In this document: piece by piece, positions 8,458 to 15,807 of the stretch
Numbering within the stretch: the stretch's first letter is position 1
How the letters are laid out: every line of letters begins with the position of its first letter
Source of the DNA: CAYPLH01 sp964411505
Lineage (GTDB): Bacteria > Bacillota > Clostridia > CAYPLH01 > DUMO01
Direction of reading: 5' to 3'
Assembly (NCBI GenBank): GCA_964411505.1
Contig: CAYPLH010000062.1
Location: forward strand, 1-21,922
Length of the DNA: 21,922 nt
Made by a program: the position numbers and the translations under genes
Notes under the pieces: model-generated
Told to the model about the DNA's origin: nothing
The model's input: only the letters and a program-made list of their open reading frames with translations
Database searches by the model: none

Positions 8458-8817
8458 CCTTTTTACTGTGACTATGGATACAATATTGAAGTAGGGGATA
8501 ATTTCTACGCCAATTTTGGTTGTGTTATCCTAGACGTTAACAGGGTTACAATTGGAGATAATGTACTGCTTGCTCCAAATGTTCAGATATATACTGCAGG
8601 GCATCCGGTAGATCCGGAAAAAAGACTTACTGGAAAAGAATATGGCAAACCTGTCTTTATCGGTAATAATGTCTGGATTGGAGGAGGAGTAATAATATGC
8701 CCGGGAGTGAAGATTGGCGATAATGTAACAATAGGAGCAGGTAGTGTGATAACTAGAGATATTCCTAATAATACAATTGCTGTGGGTAATCCCTGTAAAG
8801 TTATTAAAAGTGTGTAA
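8449..8817 (+). pseudogene. Maltose/galactoside O-acetyltransferase family, 5'-truncated
   Basis: The 122-codon frame matches the C-terminal two thirds of hexapeptide-repeat sugar O-acetyltransferases. It has 'PFYCDYGYNIEVGDNFYANF', the catalytic His region in 'IYTAGHPVDPEKR', left-handed beta-helix repeats ('VFIGNNVWIGGGVIICPGV', 'IGDNVTIGAGSVIT') and the closing 'AVGNPCKVIKSV'. Complete enzymes are ~185-200 residues, so about 60 N-terminal residues, including the maltose-acetyltransferase helix domain, are missing. The only start available is TTG at 8449, right after an in-frame TAG, with no ribosome binding site. The left end coincides with the breakpoint of the divergent truncated ATPase. 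A complete copy may exist elsewhere, but this one is probably dead. Confidence 0.78.
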
Positions 8818-8826
8818 CAATTCATA

Positions 8827-9624
8827 TCATACCTCGGTAATAACTTTCGAGGGGCATTTTTTAACACAAGCCAGACAATGCGTGCATTTTTGATAATCTA
8901 TCTTTGCTAAGTTATTGCTAACGGTGATGGCACCAAAATTACACACCTTTTCACATAGTTTACATCCAATACAACCTACAGAGCAGTAAAGCTTTACGTC
9001 TCTGGCCTTTTCCTTTGAAGAACAGGAGACTCTTACACTGGATTTTTCTGGGACAAGCTCAATAAGGTTTTTGGGGCAAGCCAGTAAACATTGACCACAA
9101 GCAGTGCATTTATCCGGGTCAATCACCGCAATATTATTAATAATACGTATAGCATCAAATCGACATTGCTTCTGGCAGCTTGCAAGACCGATGCAACCAT
9201 GTGTGCAATCTTTTGTTCCACCACCGGCAAGCTGAACGGCGGCGTTACAGTTCAAGATTCCTTGATAGCTATATCTGTAATGAGCAACCGCAACTGAACC
9301 TACGCATTTTACAAAGGCAACATGTTTTTCAAAGGTTCCAGCCTCAACACCAAGAATACCGGCAATGTTTTCAGCAGTGCTTGCGTCTCCAACAGGGCAT
9401 CCACTTATCCGAGCACGTCCTTCTACTAGTGCCTCGGCAAAGGCGTAACATCCTGCAAATCCGCAACCAGCACAATTAGCACCGGGCAATGCATCAAACA
9501 CACGCTGCACTCGTTCATCAGCATGTACCTCAAGTTTTTTGCCGGTATAGCCAAGTATGAGCCCCAAGGCTAAGCTGATAGAGCCGATAGCGATGATGGG
9601 GTTAATTAAATAGGTAAGATCCAT
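8827..9624 (-). CDS. rnfB: Rnf complex iron-sulfur subunit B
   Basis: The 265-residue protein has one N-terminal membrane helix (about 9-27). It is followed by the RnfB-specific iron-sulfur domain with 'CAGCGFAGC' at 51-59 and a fourth Cys in 'SGCPVG' (~75). After that come several ferredoxin-like clusters: 'CIGLASCQKQC', 'CTACGQCLLACP', 'CSVGCIGCKLCEKVC' and 'CTHCLACVKKCP'. RnfB is thought to take electrons from reduced ferredoxin and pass them to the membrane core. An AAGGAG site precedes the start. Unlike the tight spacing in the rest of the operon, 162 bp separate rnfB from rnfA. It is the last gene of the operon and converges on the acetyltransferase remnant. Confidence 0.95.
   Translation of the reverse strand: MDLTYLINPIIAIGSISLALGLILGYTGKKLEVHADERVQRVFDALPGANCAGCGFAGCYAFAEALVEGRARISGCPVGDASTAENIAGILGVEAGTFEKHVAFVKCVGSVAVAHYRYSYQGILNCNAAVQLAGGGTKDCTHGCIGLASCQKQCRFDAIRIINNIAVIDPDKCTACGQCLLACPKNLIELVPEKSSVRVSCSSKEKARDVKLYCSVGCIGCKLCEKVCNFGAITVSNNLAKIDYQKCTHCLACVKKCPSKVITEV
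8832..8862 (+). terminator. Weak hairpin plus T-run after the acetyltransferase remnant
   Basis: CCTCG (8832-8836) pairs with CGAGG (8848-8852), followed by GGCA and six T (8857-8862). It would terminate plus-strand transcripts and lies inside the 3' end of the convergent rnfB gene. The short stem makes the call tentative. Confidence 0.35.
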
Positions 9625-9786
9625 AGGTTTTTCTCCTTGTATCAGTAGTGTAATTTCTATTACTACTATGTTTAATTTAAATATTTATTGAAATTCACAC
9701 GCCGGGCATAAAATATTACAAATGCACTTATGTGTTGTTTTAAGTAAGGATAATATAAAACATTCGCTGCTGTGCTATTGAACTTG

Positions 9787-10359
9787 TCAAAATAGACCAG
9801 AAAACCCCATAAATGCAATACTCATTAATCCGGCGATAATAAACGTAATGGGGTATCCTCTAAATATTTTTGGTATATCTGATTTTTCAAGCTTTGTACG
9901 TAGACCTGCCAACAAAAGAATCGCAATAGCAAATCCGATTCCTGCACCAAATCCATATACTACCGCCTGGAGCAAGGTGTGATTATTCCTTTGGTTAATA
10001 ATTGCAACGCCAAAAATTGCGCAATTGACCGCTATGAGAGGCAAATAGACACCAAGGGCACGATAAAGAGGTGGACTGCTTTTCTTTATGAACATTTCCA
10101 CAAGCTGTACAAGGGATGCTATAATCAGTATGTAAGCAAGTGTGGATAGATACTCAACATCCAATGGAACAAGTATATAATTATAGGTAATATGCGTGAA
10201 GAATGCAGACAAAGTAATAACAAAAGTAACAGCTAAGCTCATACCTATTGAGTTTTCAATTCTATGAGATACCCCGAAGAAGGAGCACAAGCCTAAAAAT
10301 TGGGCAAGAATAAAGTTATTTACCAAAACAACACTCAAGAATAAAAAAAATAAATCCAT
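9787..10359 (-). CDS. rnfA: Rnf complex membrane subunit A
   Basis: This 190-residue integral membrane protein has about six hydrophobic segments. The family signatures are 'VLVNNFILAQFLGLCSFFGV' at ~11-30, with the Cys that helps to hold the intramembrane iron-sulfur cluster, and 'YLPLIAVNCAIFGVAI' at ~104-119 with the second conserved Cys. RnfA and RnfE are homologous and form an inverted pair in the electron-transferring membrane core. It lies 2 bp downstream of rnfE. The stop is TGA at 9787-9789, which shows that TGA is read as a stop in this genome. Confidence 0.95.
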   Translation of the reverse strand: MDLFFLFLSVVLVNNFILAQFLGLCSFFGVSHRIENSIGMSLAVTFVITLSAFFTHITYNYILVPLDVEYLSTLAYILIIASLVQLVEMFIKKSSPPLYRALGVYLPLIAVNCAIFGVAIINQRNNHTLLQAVVYGFGAGIGFAIAILLLAGLRTKLEKSDIPKIFRGYPITFIIAGLMSIAFMGFSGLF

Positions 10360-10361
10360 AA

Positions 10362-10970
10362 TTATTTATCCTCCCTTTCAGATTTTTCGTTAAAATAATT
10401 GATTGCCGCAATAATAAATGCAATTGTAAAAAATGCGCCCGGTGGAAAAATCATCATGAGAGTTCTAGGGAATGCTTCAGGAAGAATATTAATCCCAAAG
10501 AGAGTTCCTGTTCCTATAATCTCACGGATACTTCCAATGAGTAAAAGAGCTGCGGTAAAGCCTACGCCCATGAAAAAACCATCTGCAGTGGAATAAAGTA
10601 CATTGTTTTTTGAGGCAAAAACCTCTGCTCTTGCAAAAGGGATACAGTTTACAACTATTAATGGAATAAATATTCCTAAGGTTTTATCTAAATCAGGAAA
10701 AAACGCTTTTATAACAAATTGAAGAATGGTAACAAAACTAGCGGTAATAGAAACAAGTATTGGTAGTCTGATTTTTTCGGGAAGTATATTACGCAAGGAA
10801 GAAATAACCATGTTCGAAAAGGTCATAACCAATGTGGTTGAAATCCCCATACCCAGACCATTTGAAGCGCTGGTGGTAACTGCCAGTGTTGGACACAGTC
10901 CAATGAGCTGGACGAACACTGGGTTTTCGTTAATAATTCCGTTTAAAGCTAATTTTTTTAATTTGCCCAT
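10362..10970 (-). CDS. rnfE: Rnf complex membrane subunit E
   Basis: The 202-residue polytopic membrane protein carries the RnfE signature 'NENPVFVQLIGLCPTLAVTT' near the N-terminus. It also has the RnfA/E-type segment 'TLGIFIPLIVVNCIPFARAE', with a conserved Cys after Asn in each half, matching the intramembrane cluster site. The stretch after NCI is usually ILGRAE. Here it is PFARAE, a small local deviation. The ATG overlaps the rnfG stop as TAATG, indicating translational coupling. It acts in the cytoplasmic membrane as part of the Rnf core. Confidence 0.95.
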   Translation of the reverse strand: MGKLKKLALNGIINENPVFVQLIGLCPTLAVTTSASNGLGMGISTTLVMTFSNMVISSLRNILPEKIRLPILVSITASFVTILQFVIKAFFPDLDKTLGIFIPLIVVNCIPFARAEVFASKNNVLYSTADGFFMGVGFTAALLLIGSIREIIGTGTLFGINILPEAFPRTLMMIFPPGAFFTIAFIIAAINYFNEKSEREDK

Positions 10971-11539
10971 TATTTTTCTCCTTCGATTGATATAACTATT
11001 TCAGCAGCATCATTTATACCTTGCACAATTGCCCTTGAAGTAACGGTTGCGCCCGTTATCGCTTGCACGTCCGTTTTATTTGCGGTGGGGATCTTTACAA
11101 TTTTAATCGGAAAGCTGGATTTACCCGCAAACCTGTTGATAAAGTCCGGTTTAGCAGCAATATCCCCCAATCCAGGAGTTTCATTTAAATTTAAAATACT
11201 GTAGCTTGTTATGGAAATGGCTACATCAAACCCAATCATTGCCAGAATTTCTCCTGCATAGCCTTTCGGTGTAACGGTTACAACATACCCAACCTTATTC
11301 CCGGAGGCATCGAAGCCTTTTTCCACCGTCGTTACAGATGACGCTTTGCTTTGTGTGTAGTCAATAACCTCAAATGCTGCAGCAGCGGGCAATAGTATTT
11401 GCTTTGCCAAAAACAATTCCCGCTCTAATTGGGCATAAATAGGCTCTTCTGTGATGTAATACATGAAGCCTAGCAGGACAGCAATGATTACAGTTACCGT
11501 AAATAAAAACAGGGCAGGCTTTATAACTGAGTTAAACAT
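10970..11539 (-). CDS. rnfG: Rnf complex subunit G, covalent FMN-binding
   Basis: The 189-residue protein has an N-terminal membrane anchor (about 8-29) and an extracytoplasmic FMN-binding domain. The covalent flavinylation motif 'ITGATVTSRA' lies at 161-170, with FMN expected on Thr165. Upstream is the family segment 'LNETPGLGD' at 118-126. RnfG passes electrons on the outer face of the membrane. It is coupled to both neighbours by TAATG overlaps. The flavin transferase ApbE needed for attachment is not in the window. Confidence 0.94.
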   Translation of the reverse strand: MFNSVIKPALFLFTVTVIIAVLLGFMYYITEEPIYAQLERELFLAKQILLPAAAAFEVIDYTQSKASSVTTVEKGFDASGNKVGYVVTVTPKGYAGEILAMIGFDVAISITSYSILNLNETPGLGDIAAKPDFINRFAGKSSFPIKIVKIPTANKTDVQAITGATVTSRAIVQGINDAAEIVISIEGEK

Positions 11540-12474
11540 TATTTCTTCCCCCCATATACACGTGGTGTTGTGATTCTATCTATGTATGGGACAACAAGAT
11601 TCATTATCAGAATAGAGTAGCAGACGCCTTCTGGAAATCCACTAAAAAAACGAATTAGTATAGCGAACATTCCACACCCTATGCCCATAATGAATTGTCC
11701 CTTTGGATGAATGGGAGAAGAAGCATAATCTGTAGCCATAAAAAATGCACCAAGCAGCAAACCACCTGTAAGAAGTTCATATAGCGGATATGAAGTAACA
11801 AAACCAGGGCGTTTCAGTATTGCGGCAAGCATGAAAAAAGTTGCAAGAAAAGAAACAGGGATTCTCCAGGAAATAACACGGCGTACAATGAGGTAAATAC
11901 CGCCTAAAATAATTGCAATGGCACACACTTCGCCAAGGCTGCCGCCCTTTAAGCCCAAAAGCGCATTGACATAGTCTGTTGATGTCGGTATGAAGCTCTC
12001 TTCTTTCATGCGTCCAAGAGGTGTTGCGCCAGAAACAGCATCAAATGACCATGTGGTCATTTGTATAGGGTAAGAAGTTAACAAAAATGCTCTGGCAGCA
12101 AGTGCAGGGTTCATAAAATTATGCCCCAGCCCGCCAAACAATTGCTTCACAATAATAATTGCAAAGAACCCGCCGACAATCGGAAGCCAAAATGGAACAG
12201 TATATGGTAAATTCATTGCTAACAATAAGCCTGTAACAATAGCGCTGCCATCACGAAGGGTAATTGGTTTTTTTGCAATTTTTTCAAATAATCCTTCTGC
12301 CAATACACATGCCGACACAGATAAAATTACTGTAGTGAGCGCATTTATACCAAAGAAGAAAATACCTGCTATACATGCGGGTAAAAGTGCGATTATAACA
12401 TGATACATTATTTTTTCAATGGTAACATCGGAACGTATGTGGGGATTAGCTGAAACTAATTTTTTATTAGGCAT
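11539..12474 (-). CDS. rnfD: Rnf complex membrane subunit D, covalent FMN-binding
   Basis: The 311-residue NqrB/RnfD-family protein has about eight to ten hydrophobic segments. The flavinylation motif is 'AVSGATPLG' at 146-154, with FMN expected on Thr151. Other family features are the N-terminal 'SANPHIRSDVTIEKIMYHVI' and 'FGGLGHNFMNPALAARAFLL' at ~113-132. RnfD carries electrons and is a candidate for the ion-translocation path. It starts 7 bp after the end of rnfC and overlaps rnfG by one base. Confidence 0.95.
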   Translation of the reverse strand: MPNKKLVSANPHIRSDVTIEKIMYHVIIALLPACIAGIFFFGINALTTVILSVSACVLAEGLFEKIAKKPITLRDGSAIVTGLLLAMNLPYTVPFWLPIVGGFFAIIIVKQLFGGLGHNFMNPALAARAFLLTSYPIQMTTWSFDAVSGATPLGRMKEESFIPTSTDYVNALLGLKGGSLGEVCAIAIILGGIYLIVRRVISWRIPVSFLATFFMLAAILKRPGFVTSYPLYELLTGGLLLGAFFMATDYASSPIHPKGQFIMGIGCGMFAILIRFFSGFPEGVCYSILIMNLVVPYIDRITTPRVYGGKK

Positions 12475-12481
12475 TGACTCA

Positions 12482-13825
12482 TTAACCGTCCTTTTCCTTT
12501 TTGTGTGAAAGCAGTTGCCTTCTCTTCTTTTTAATGGTCTGGGTCAAGTGCCTTTTAGAGGGGCATACATATGTACAGCTCCCGCATTCAATACATTCCA
12601 TTCCATTATTATTTACAAAATTGTCTACTTCGCCAAAGATAACATATTGACTGAGCGAATATGGCATAAGCCCAATAGGGCAATACTCAACACACCGACC
12701 GCAACGGATGCAATTTCTTTCAGGAGGTATTGCCGATTCCTTTTTTGTAAAAAGAAGGATTCCAGCTGTTGTTTTCATGACAGGCATATTTAGTGTGTAT
12801 GTAGAGATACCCATCATTGGACCGCCTACAATTATTTTTGACGGCTCAACATGCAGACCGCCTATATCCTCAACAACTTCATTAATAGGAGTACCAAGTC
12901 GGATTTTATAGTTACCCGGATTTTTTATTGCGCCACCAGCAAACGTAACTACCTTACGCATTAGGGGACGTCCTCTTATCATTGCACGATGTATTGCAAT
13001 GGCAGTGTCAACATTTATGACTAAAACGCCTGAGCTGGCAGGGAGCTTTCCTTTTTGCACTTCACGCCCGGTGCAGGCTTGAATCAATTGTTTTTCACTG
13101 CCTTGCGGATATTTTGTTTTCAAAGTAAGTACTTTAATTTTGTTATGACTTCAGCAAGCCTTTTTCATTGATTCGATCGCCTTAAGCTTGTTGTCTTCAA
13201 TTGCAACAATGGCTACAGCTGTTGGCAATAGCTTTAAAATGATTTCGGTACCGATTACGATTCGGTCTGCCTCCTCAAGCATAACCCGGTAATCTGTTGT
13301 AAGGTAAGGCTCACATTCTGCGCCATTTATGAGGATTTTATCAATAATCAGATTTTTTGGCGGCGATAACTTCACATGCGTCGGAAATCCGGCACCACCT
13401 AAGCCAACAATACCTGCCTCTCGAATTCTTTCTAAGATCTCATCATTTGTGTAACGGTTGTAATCCCCCGGGTCAGAAATGGTAGGGTGCTCTTCATAAA
13501 GACCGTCATTTTCGATAATGACAGCGTCTGTGACAATTCCGGCAGGGGTAAGTACTTTTTTAATGGTATCAACAGTTCCTGAAACGCTTGTATGAATCGG
13601 AGAAGAGACAAGACCATCTGCATCTCCTACTTTTTGCCCCAGCAGTACACGATTGCCAACAGATACAATTGGCTGGCATGGTGTACCAATGCTTTGTATC
13701 ATAGGATATACCATTTTAGAGCCGACTCTGGGAAGTATATATTGTATTGATTTGTTTTCTGTGTGGTATTTCTCATCTTTTAGGTGAAATCCTCTTTTAA
13801 AGGTAGGTAATCGCAATAATTTCAC
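12482..13825 (-). CDS. rnfC: Rnf complex subunit C with an in-frame TGA (possible selenoprotein)
   Basis: The first operon gene encodes RnfC, the NADH-side subunit. Codons 1-224 (GTG start at 13825) hold the N-terminal barrel-sandwich region and the nucleotide/FMN-binding part: 'GLGGAGFPTHVKLSPP' at 141-156 and 'NGAECEPYLTTDYRVMLE' at 167-184. Codon 225 is TGA (13151-13153), directly after Cys224. The same frame continues without a shift as SHNKIKVLT then LKTKYPQG, typical for this position in RnfC. It ends with two 4Fe-4S motifs: 'CIRCGRCVEYCP' (372-383) and 'CIECGSCTYVCP' (411-422). The total of ~447 residues is normal for RnfC. If TGA is read as stop, the result is a 224-residue fragment lacking both clusters and a possible TTG-started 213-residue fragment (13123-12482). 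Selenocysteine insertion or a nonsense mutation are the two explanations. Confidence 0.85.
13120..13137 (-). promoter_or_regulatory. Hairpin downstream of the rnfC TGA, SECIS candidate
   Basis: In the mRNA sense, TTAAAGT (13137-13131) pairs with ACTTTGA (13126-13120) around the loop ACTT, a 7-bp stem with one G-U. It begins 14 nt after the TGA and the loop lies 21-24 nt after it. That is within the spacing known for bacterial SECIS apical stem-loops. The stem is AU-rich and the loop lacks the expected G unless the top pairs open, so the structure supports selenocysteine insertion only weakly. Confidence 0.3.
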
Positions 13826-13860
13826 TCCAGCTTCTCTATGTATAAACTTTTCGTACAGCT

Positions 13861-13889
13861 ATTATAGCACATAGTTAAAAGTAGGACAA
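13861..13889 (-). promoter_or_regulatory. Extended -10 promoter of the rnf operon
   Basis: On the minus strand a perfect TATAAT (13861-13866) is preceded by TGC (extended -10). Exactly 17 bp upstream is TTGTCC (13884-13889). It gives a leader of about 30 nt before the GTG start of rnfC at 13825. The ribosome binding region reads AGAAGCTGGAGTG, a modest site very close to the start. Confidence 0.7.
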
Positions 13890-13910
13890 ATTCGTTAATA
13901 AAGTAACATA

Positions 13911-14071
13911 CTTTTTTATTGTCTAGGAAAGTATACTTTCTTAGACAATGGGGATTGCAAAGGGGAAGCCCCTTTGCTGCTTTAAGGAGGTTTTTTTTTG
14001 GATGCTAAGCATCCGTCGAAGGGAACCATAAGGTTCCCTAGCGAAAAAAGTGGCGAAGCCCACTTTTTTAT
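13911..14071 (+). repeat. Structured ~160-bp repeat, copy 2
   Basis: This is the second copy of the element at 7326-7487, in the same orientation. It has the same order of hairpins: TCTAGGAAAG.. palindrome with one substitution, GCAAAGGGG/CCCCTTTGC, AGGGAACC/GGTTCCCT and AAAAAGTGG/CCACTTTTT. The middle hairpin is perfect here (GGATGCT/AGCATCC), and an adjacent run of nine T replaces other sequence of copy 1. The right end overlaps the stop codon of the rseC-like gene, and its terminal hairpin could terminate that transcript. The rnf promoter lies 22 bp beyond the left end. Confidence 0.85.
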
Positions 14072-14511
14072 GATTTCGGTTCATCTTCTAGGTCTTTGGG
14101 AATAATTGATATTACGGTTGGAAAACAGATATAACGTTTAATCAGCGGATTTGCCAAACGTATACATAAATAGCTTATAAGCAAAAAGAATATGCCTATG
14201 GCAGCCATTACCGGCTCTTGTAGGCTTTCTGAAACAAGCATTGGCGCAATCATCCATCCTAACAAAATGCCAACTGCGAATGCTAAAAGCGGGATACCGT
14301 AAAAAATAATTGCACCTGCCAAAATAGTTTGTTCCATCTTAACAAAAACGCAATCTCCAACAGAAGCATTACAGGTGTTTTCAACTTCAATTTCCGTGGA
14401 AGACCGCCTGTGCGCACTACAAGCTTTGCAACTCCCGCAGTTTGAAAGAGGAGACATTTCAATAGTAAGCATATTTTTTGTTATTTTTGTTACCAAACCC
14501 TCTTCGGCCAT
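14068..14511 (-). CDS. RseC-family (SoxR-reducing system) membrane protein
   Basis: From the chosen start the protein has 147 residues. It has a cytoplasmic N-terminus beginning MAEEGLVTKI, the cysteine cluster 'CGSCKACSAH' (C-x2-C-x2-C), and two adjacent membrane helices ('AGAIIFYGIPLLAFAVGILL' and 'VMAAIGIFFLLISYLCIRLA'). It ends in a short cytoplasmic tail. This is the RseC/RsxC-associated family layout. Family members occur beside rnf/rsx genes and may help to mature or reduce the complex. The ATG at 14511 is preceded by AGGAGG at ~10 bp and fits family N-termini. An ATG 33 bp further upstream lacks such a site. The TAA stop lies within the terminal T-run of repeat copy 2. Confidence 0.85.
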   Translation of the reverse strand: MAEEGLVTKITKNMLTIEMSPLSNCGSCKACSAHRRSSTEIEVENTCNASVGDCVFVKMEQTILAGAIIFYGIPLLAFAVGILLGWMIAPMLVSESLQEPVMAAIGIFFLLISYLCIRLANPLIKRYICFPTVISIIPKDLEDEPKS

Positions 14512-14706
14512 TGTAATGTCTCCTCCTAGAATTTTGCATAGCATAGCATATCATTTATTTTTTTATACGGCAAGCCTTAATTCTAACCAATTTGTTTTTT
14601 GTGAATGTTATTTTGTGTCTTTTCTAATACAGCTAATTATAGCAAAGCTTAGAAAAACTACAAGTTTAAAATGCCACTGCGCTATTTGACAGATTATTTC
14701 AAGTAA

Positions 14707-14735
14707 TTGCATAGTGCATATGTGCGTAGTATAAT
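14707..14735 (+). promoter_or_regulatory. Candidate promoter of the AraC/PAS regulator
   Basis: TATAAT (14730-14735) is preceded at 17 bp by TTGCAT (14707-14712). A perfect TTGACA also occurs at 14687-14692, without a good -10 partner. The gene starts at 14764 behind GAGGTG. The region is divergent with the rseC-like gene. Confidence 0.5.
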
Positions 14736-14763
14736 GTTGGAAAGTGTATTAATGAGGTGCGGC

Positions 14764-15768
14764 ATGGAGTATATAACCATAAAAGAGGCAAGTGAAAAAT
14801 GGTGTGTAGGAACCCGGATCGTAACATTGTACTGCAACACCGGAAGGATCGAGGGCGCAATAAAAAGGGGGAACCTGTGGCTTATACCTAGAAATGCGGT
14901 GAAACCAGAGGATAAGAGACAGAAAAAAGGATCAATCCAGAAAAGGAAGGTTCAAGAAGAAAATGAATCTGCGATGGACAAAAGCACATATGGCTTAATT
15001 GAACAAGGAAGGCGTGAAAGCGCATGCTCCATTCAGTCTTTGGATGAAAATAATGAGCTGTTTGTGAAGATTATGAAGCACTTTCCCTATCCGATGCACA
15101 TATGTGCACCAGACGGTACGATGCTCTTAGCAAATGAAGCTTTTTTCCAATTTGCAAAGGTATCCGATACGGAAGGAGATTTAAGAAAACATAATGTATT
15201 AAGGGATCCCAACCTTGAAAGGTGGGGAATCAAAGACTTTGTTCAGCGGGCATATCAGGGAGAGCTTGTCCATGCATATGATGTTAAGGTGCCTATTCAG
15301 GAGATTGTAGATAAGTTTGGCGGCAATAGTGAATTTCTTTCGGAAAGCTTGTTTCATAACATGACCTCTTTTCCCATACATAATGAAAATAATGAATTGT
15401 CATATATTGTGACTGTTTTTATCACCTCCAGATACTATCATGACAAAGAAGAAATTATAAAAGGCAAGGAATACATAGACGATCATTGGAATGAGGAATT
15501 TGACATAGACGAGCTGGCGGATGTTGTTCACATGAGCAGGTATCACTATACTCGTATGTTTAAACAGCATACAGGTATGACGCCCTATAACTATTATCAG
15601 GATGTAAAAATCAATAAGCTTGAAGAAAAGCTGTGTGATATTAATCTGTCCATAACCCAAGCTTTTGACGAATGTGGTGTGAATTATAATGGGAGTTTGG
15701 CGAAAAAGTTTAAACAAAAATTAGGAATGACTCCTTCTCAATACCGAGCAATGATGATTAAAAAGTAG
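14764..15768 (+). CDS. AraC-family regulator with N-terminal HTH and PAS-like sensor domain
   Basis: From ATG 14764 (GAGGTG at 14753-14758) the product has 334 residues in three parts. Residues 1-50 ('YITIKEASEKWCVGTRIVTL', 'GRIEGAIKRGNLWLIPRNAV') resemble an excisionase/MerR-type winged HTH. After a charged linker, residues ~100-215 look like a PAS domain ('LFVKIMKHFPYPMHICAPDG', 'LANEAFFQFAKV', 'SFPIHNENNELSYIVTVFIT'). Residues ~235-334 are a standard AraC DNA-binding domain with two HTH units ('FDIDELADVVHMSRYHYTRM', 'FKQKLGMTPSQYRAMM'). Its place divergent from the RseC-like gene and rnf suggests control of these genes by a redox or small-molecule signal, which is inference. A longer frame from 14707 lacks a ribosome binding site and overlaps the promoter. 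Confidence 0.85.
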   Translation: MEYITIKEASEKWCVGTRIVTLYCNTGRIEGAIKRGNLWLIPRNAVKPEDKRQKKGSIQKRKVQEENESAMDKSTYGLIEQGRRESACSIQSLDENNELFVKIMKHFPYPMHICAPDGTMLLANEAFFQFAKVSDTEGDLRKHNVLRDPNLERWGIKDFVQRAYQGELVHAYDVKVPIQEIVDKFGGNSEFLSESLFHNMTSFPIHNENNELSYIVTVFITSRYYHDKEEIIKGKEYIDDHWNEEFDIDELADVVHMSRYHYTRMFKQHTGMTPYNYYQDVKINKLEEKLCDINLSITQAFDECGVNYNGSLAKKFKQKLGMTPSQYRAMMIKK

Positions 15769-15807
15769 TACTGTTTTTTGGTTTGGCACTATAACGAAAA
15801 ATATTGT

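Noticed and set aside
8530..8867. Minus-strand frames of 94-96 codons opposite the acetyltransferase remnant
   Set aside because: They are shadows of the hexapeptide-repeat coding strand, with low-complexity composition and no start signals.
12482..13123. A separate 213-residue gene starting at TTG 13123
   Set aside because: It is the in-frame continuation of rnfC after the TGA. No ribosome binding site precedes the TTG, and the upstream nine codons keep family-like sequence.
13123..13153. Frameshift in rnfC
   Set aside because: The TGA and the downstream frame are a multiple of three apart (30 bp from 13153 to 13123), so no shift is needed. Only a stop codon interrupts the frame.
7326..14071. 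CRISPR array or IS element as the explanation of the repeats
   Set aside because: There are only two copies 6.6 kb apart, no spacers and no transposase. The internal structure is hairpins, not short direct repeats.
14512..14544. Upstream ATG (14544) as the start of the RseC-like gene
   Set aside because: The AGGAGG ribosome binding site lies between this ATG and the ATG at 14511, and family N-termini fit the downstream start.
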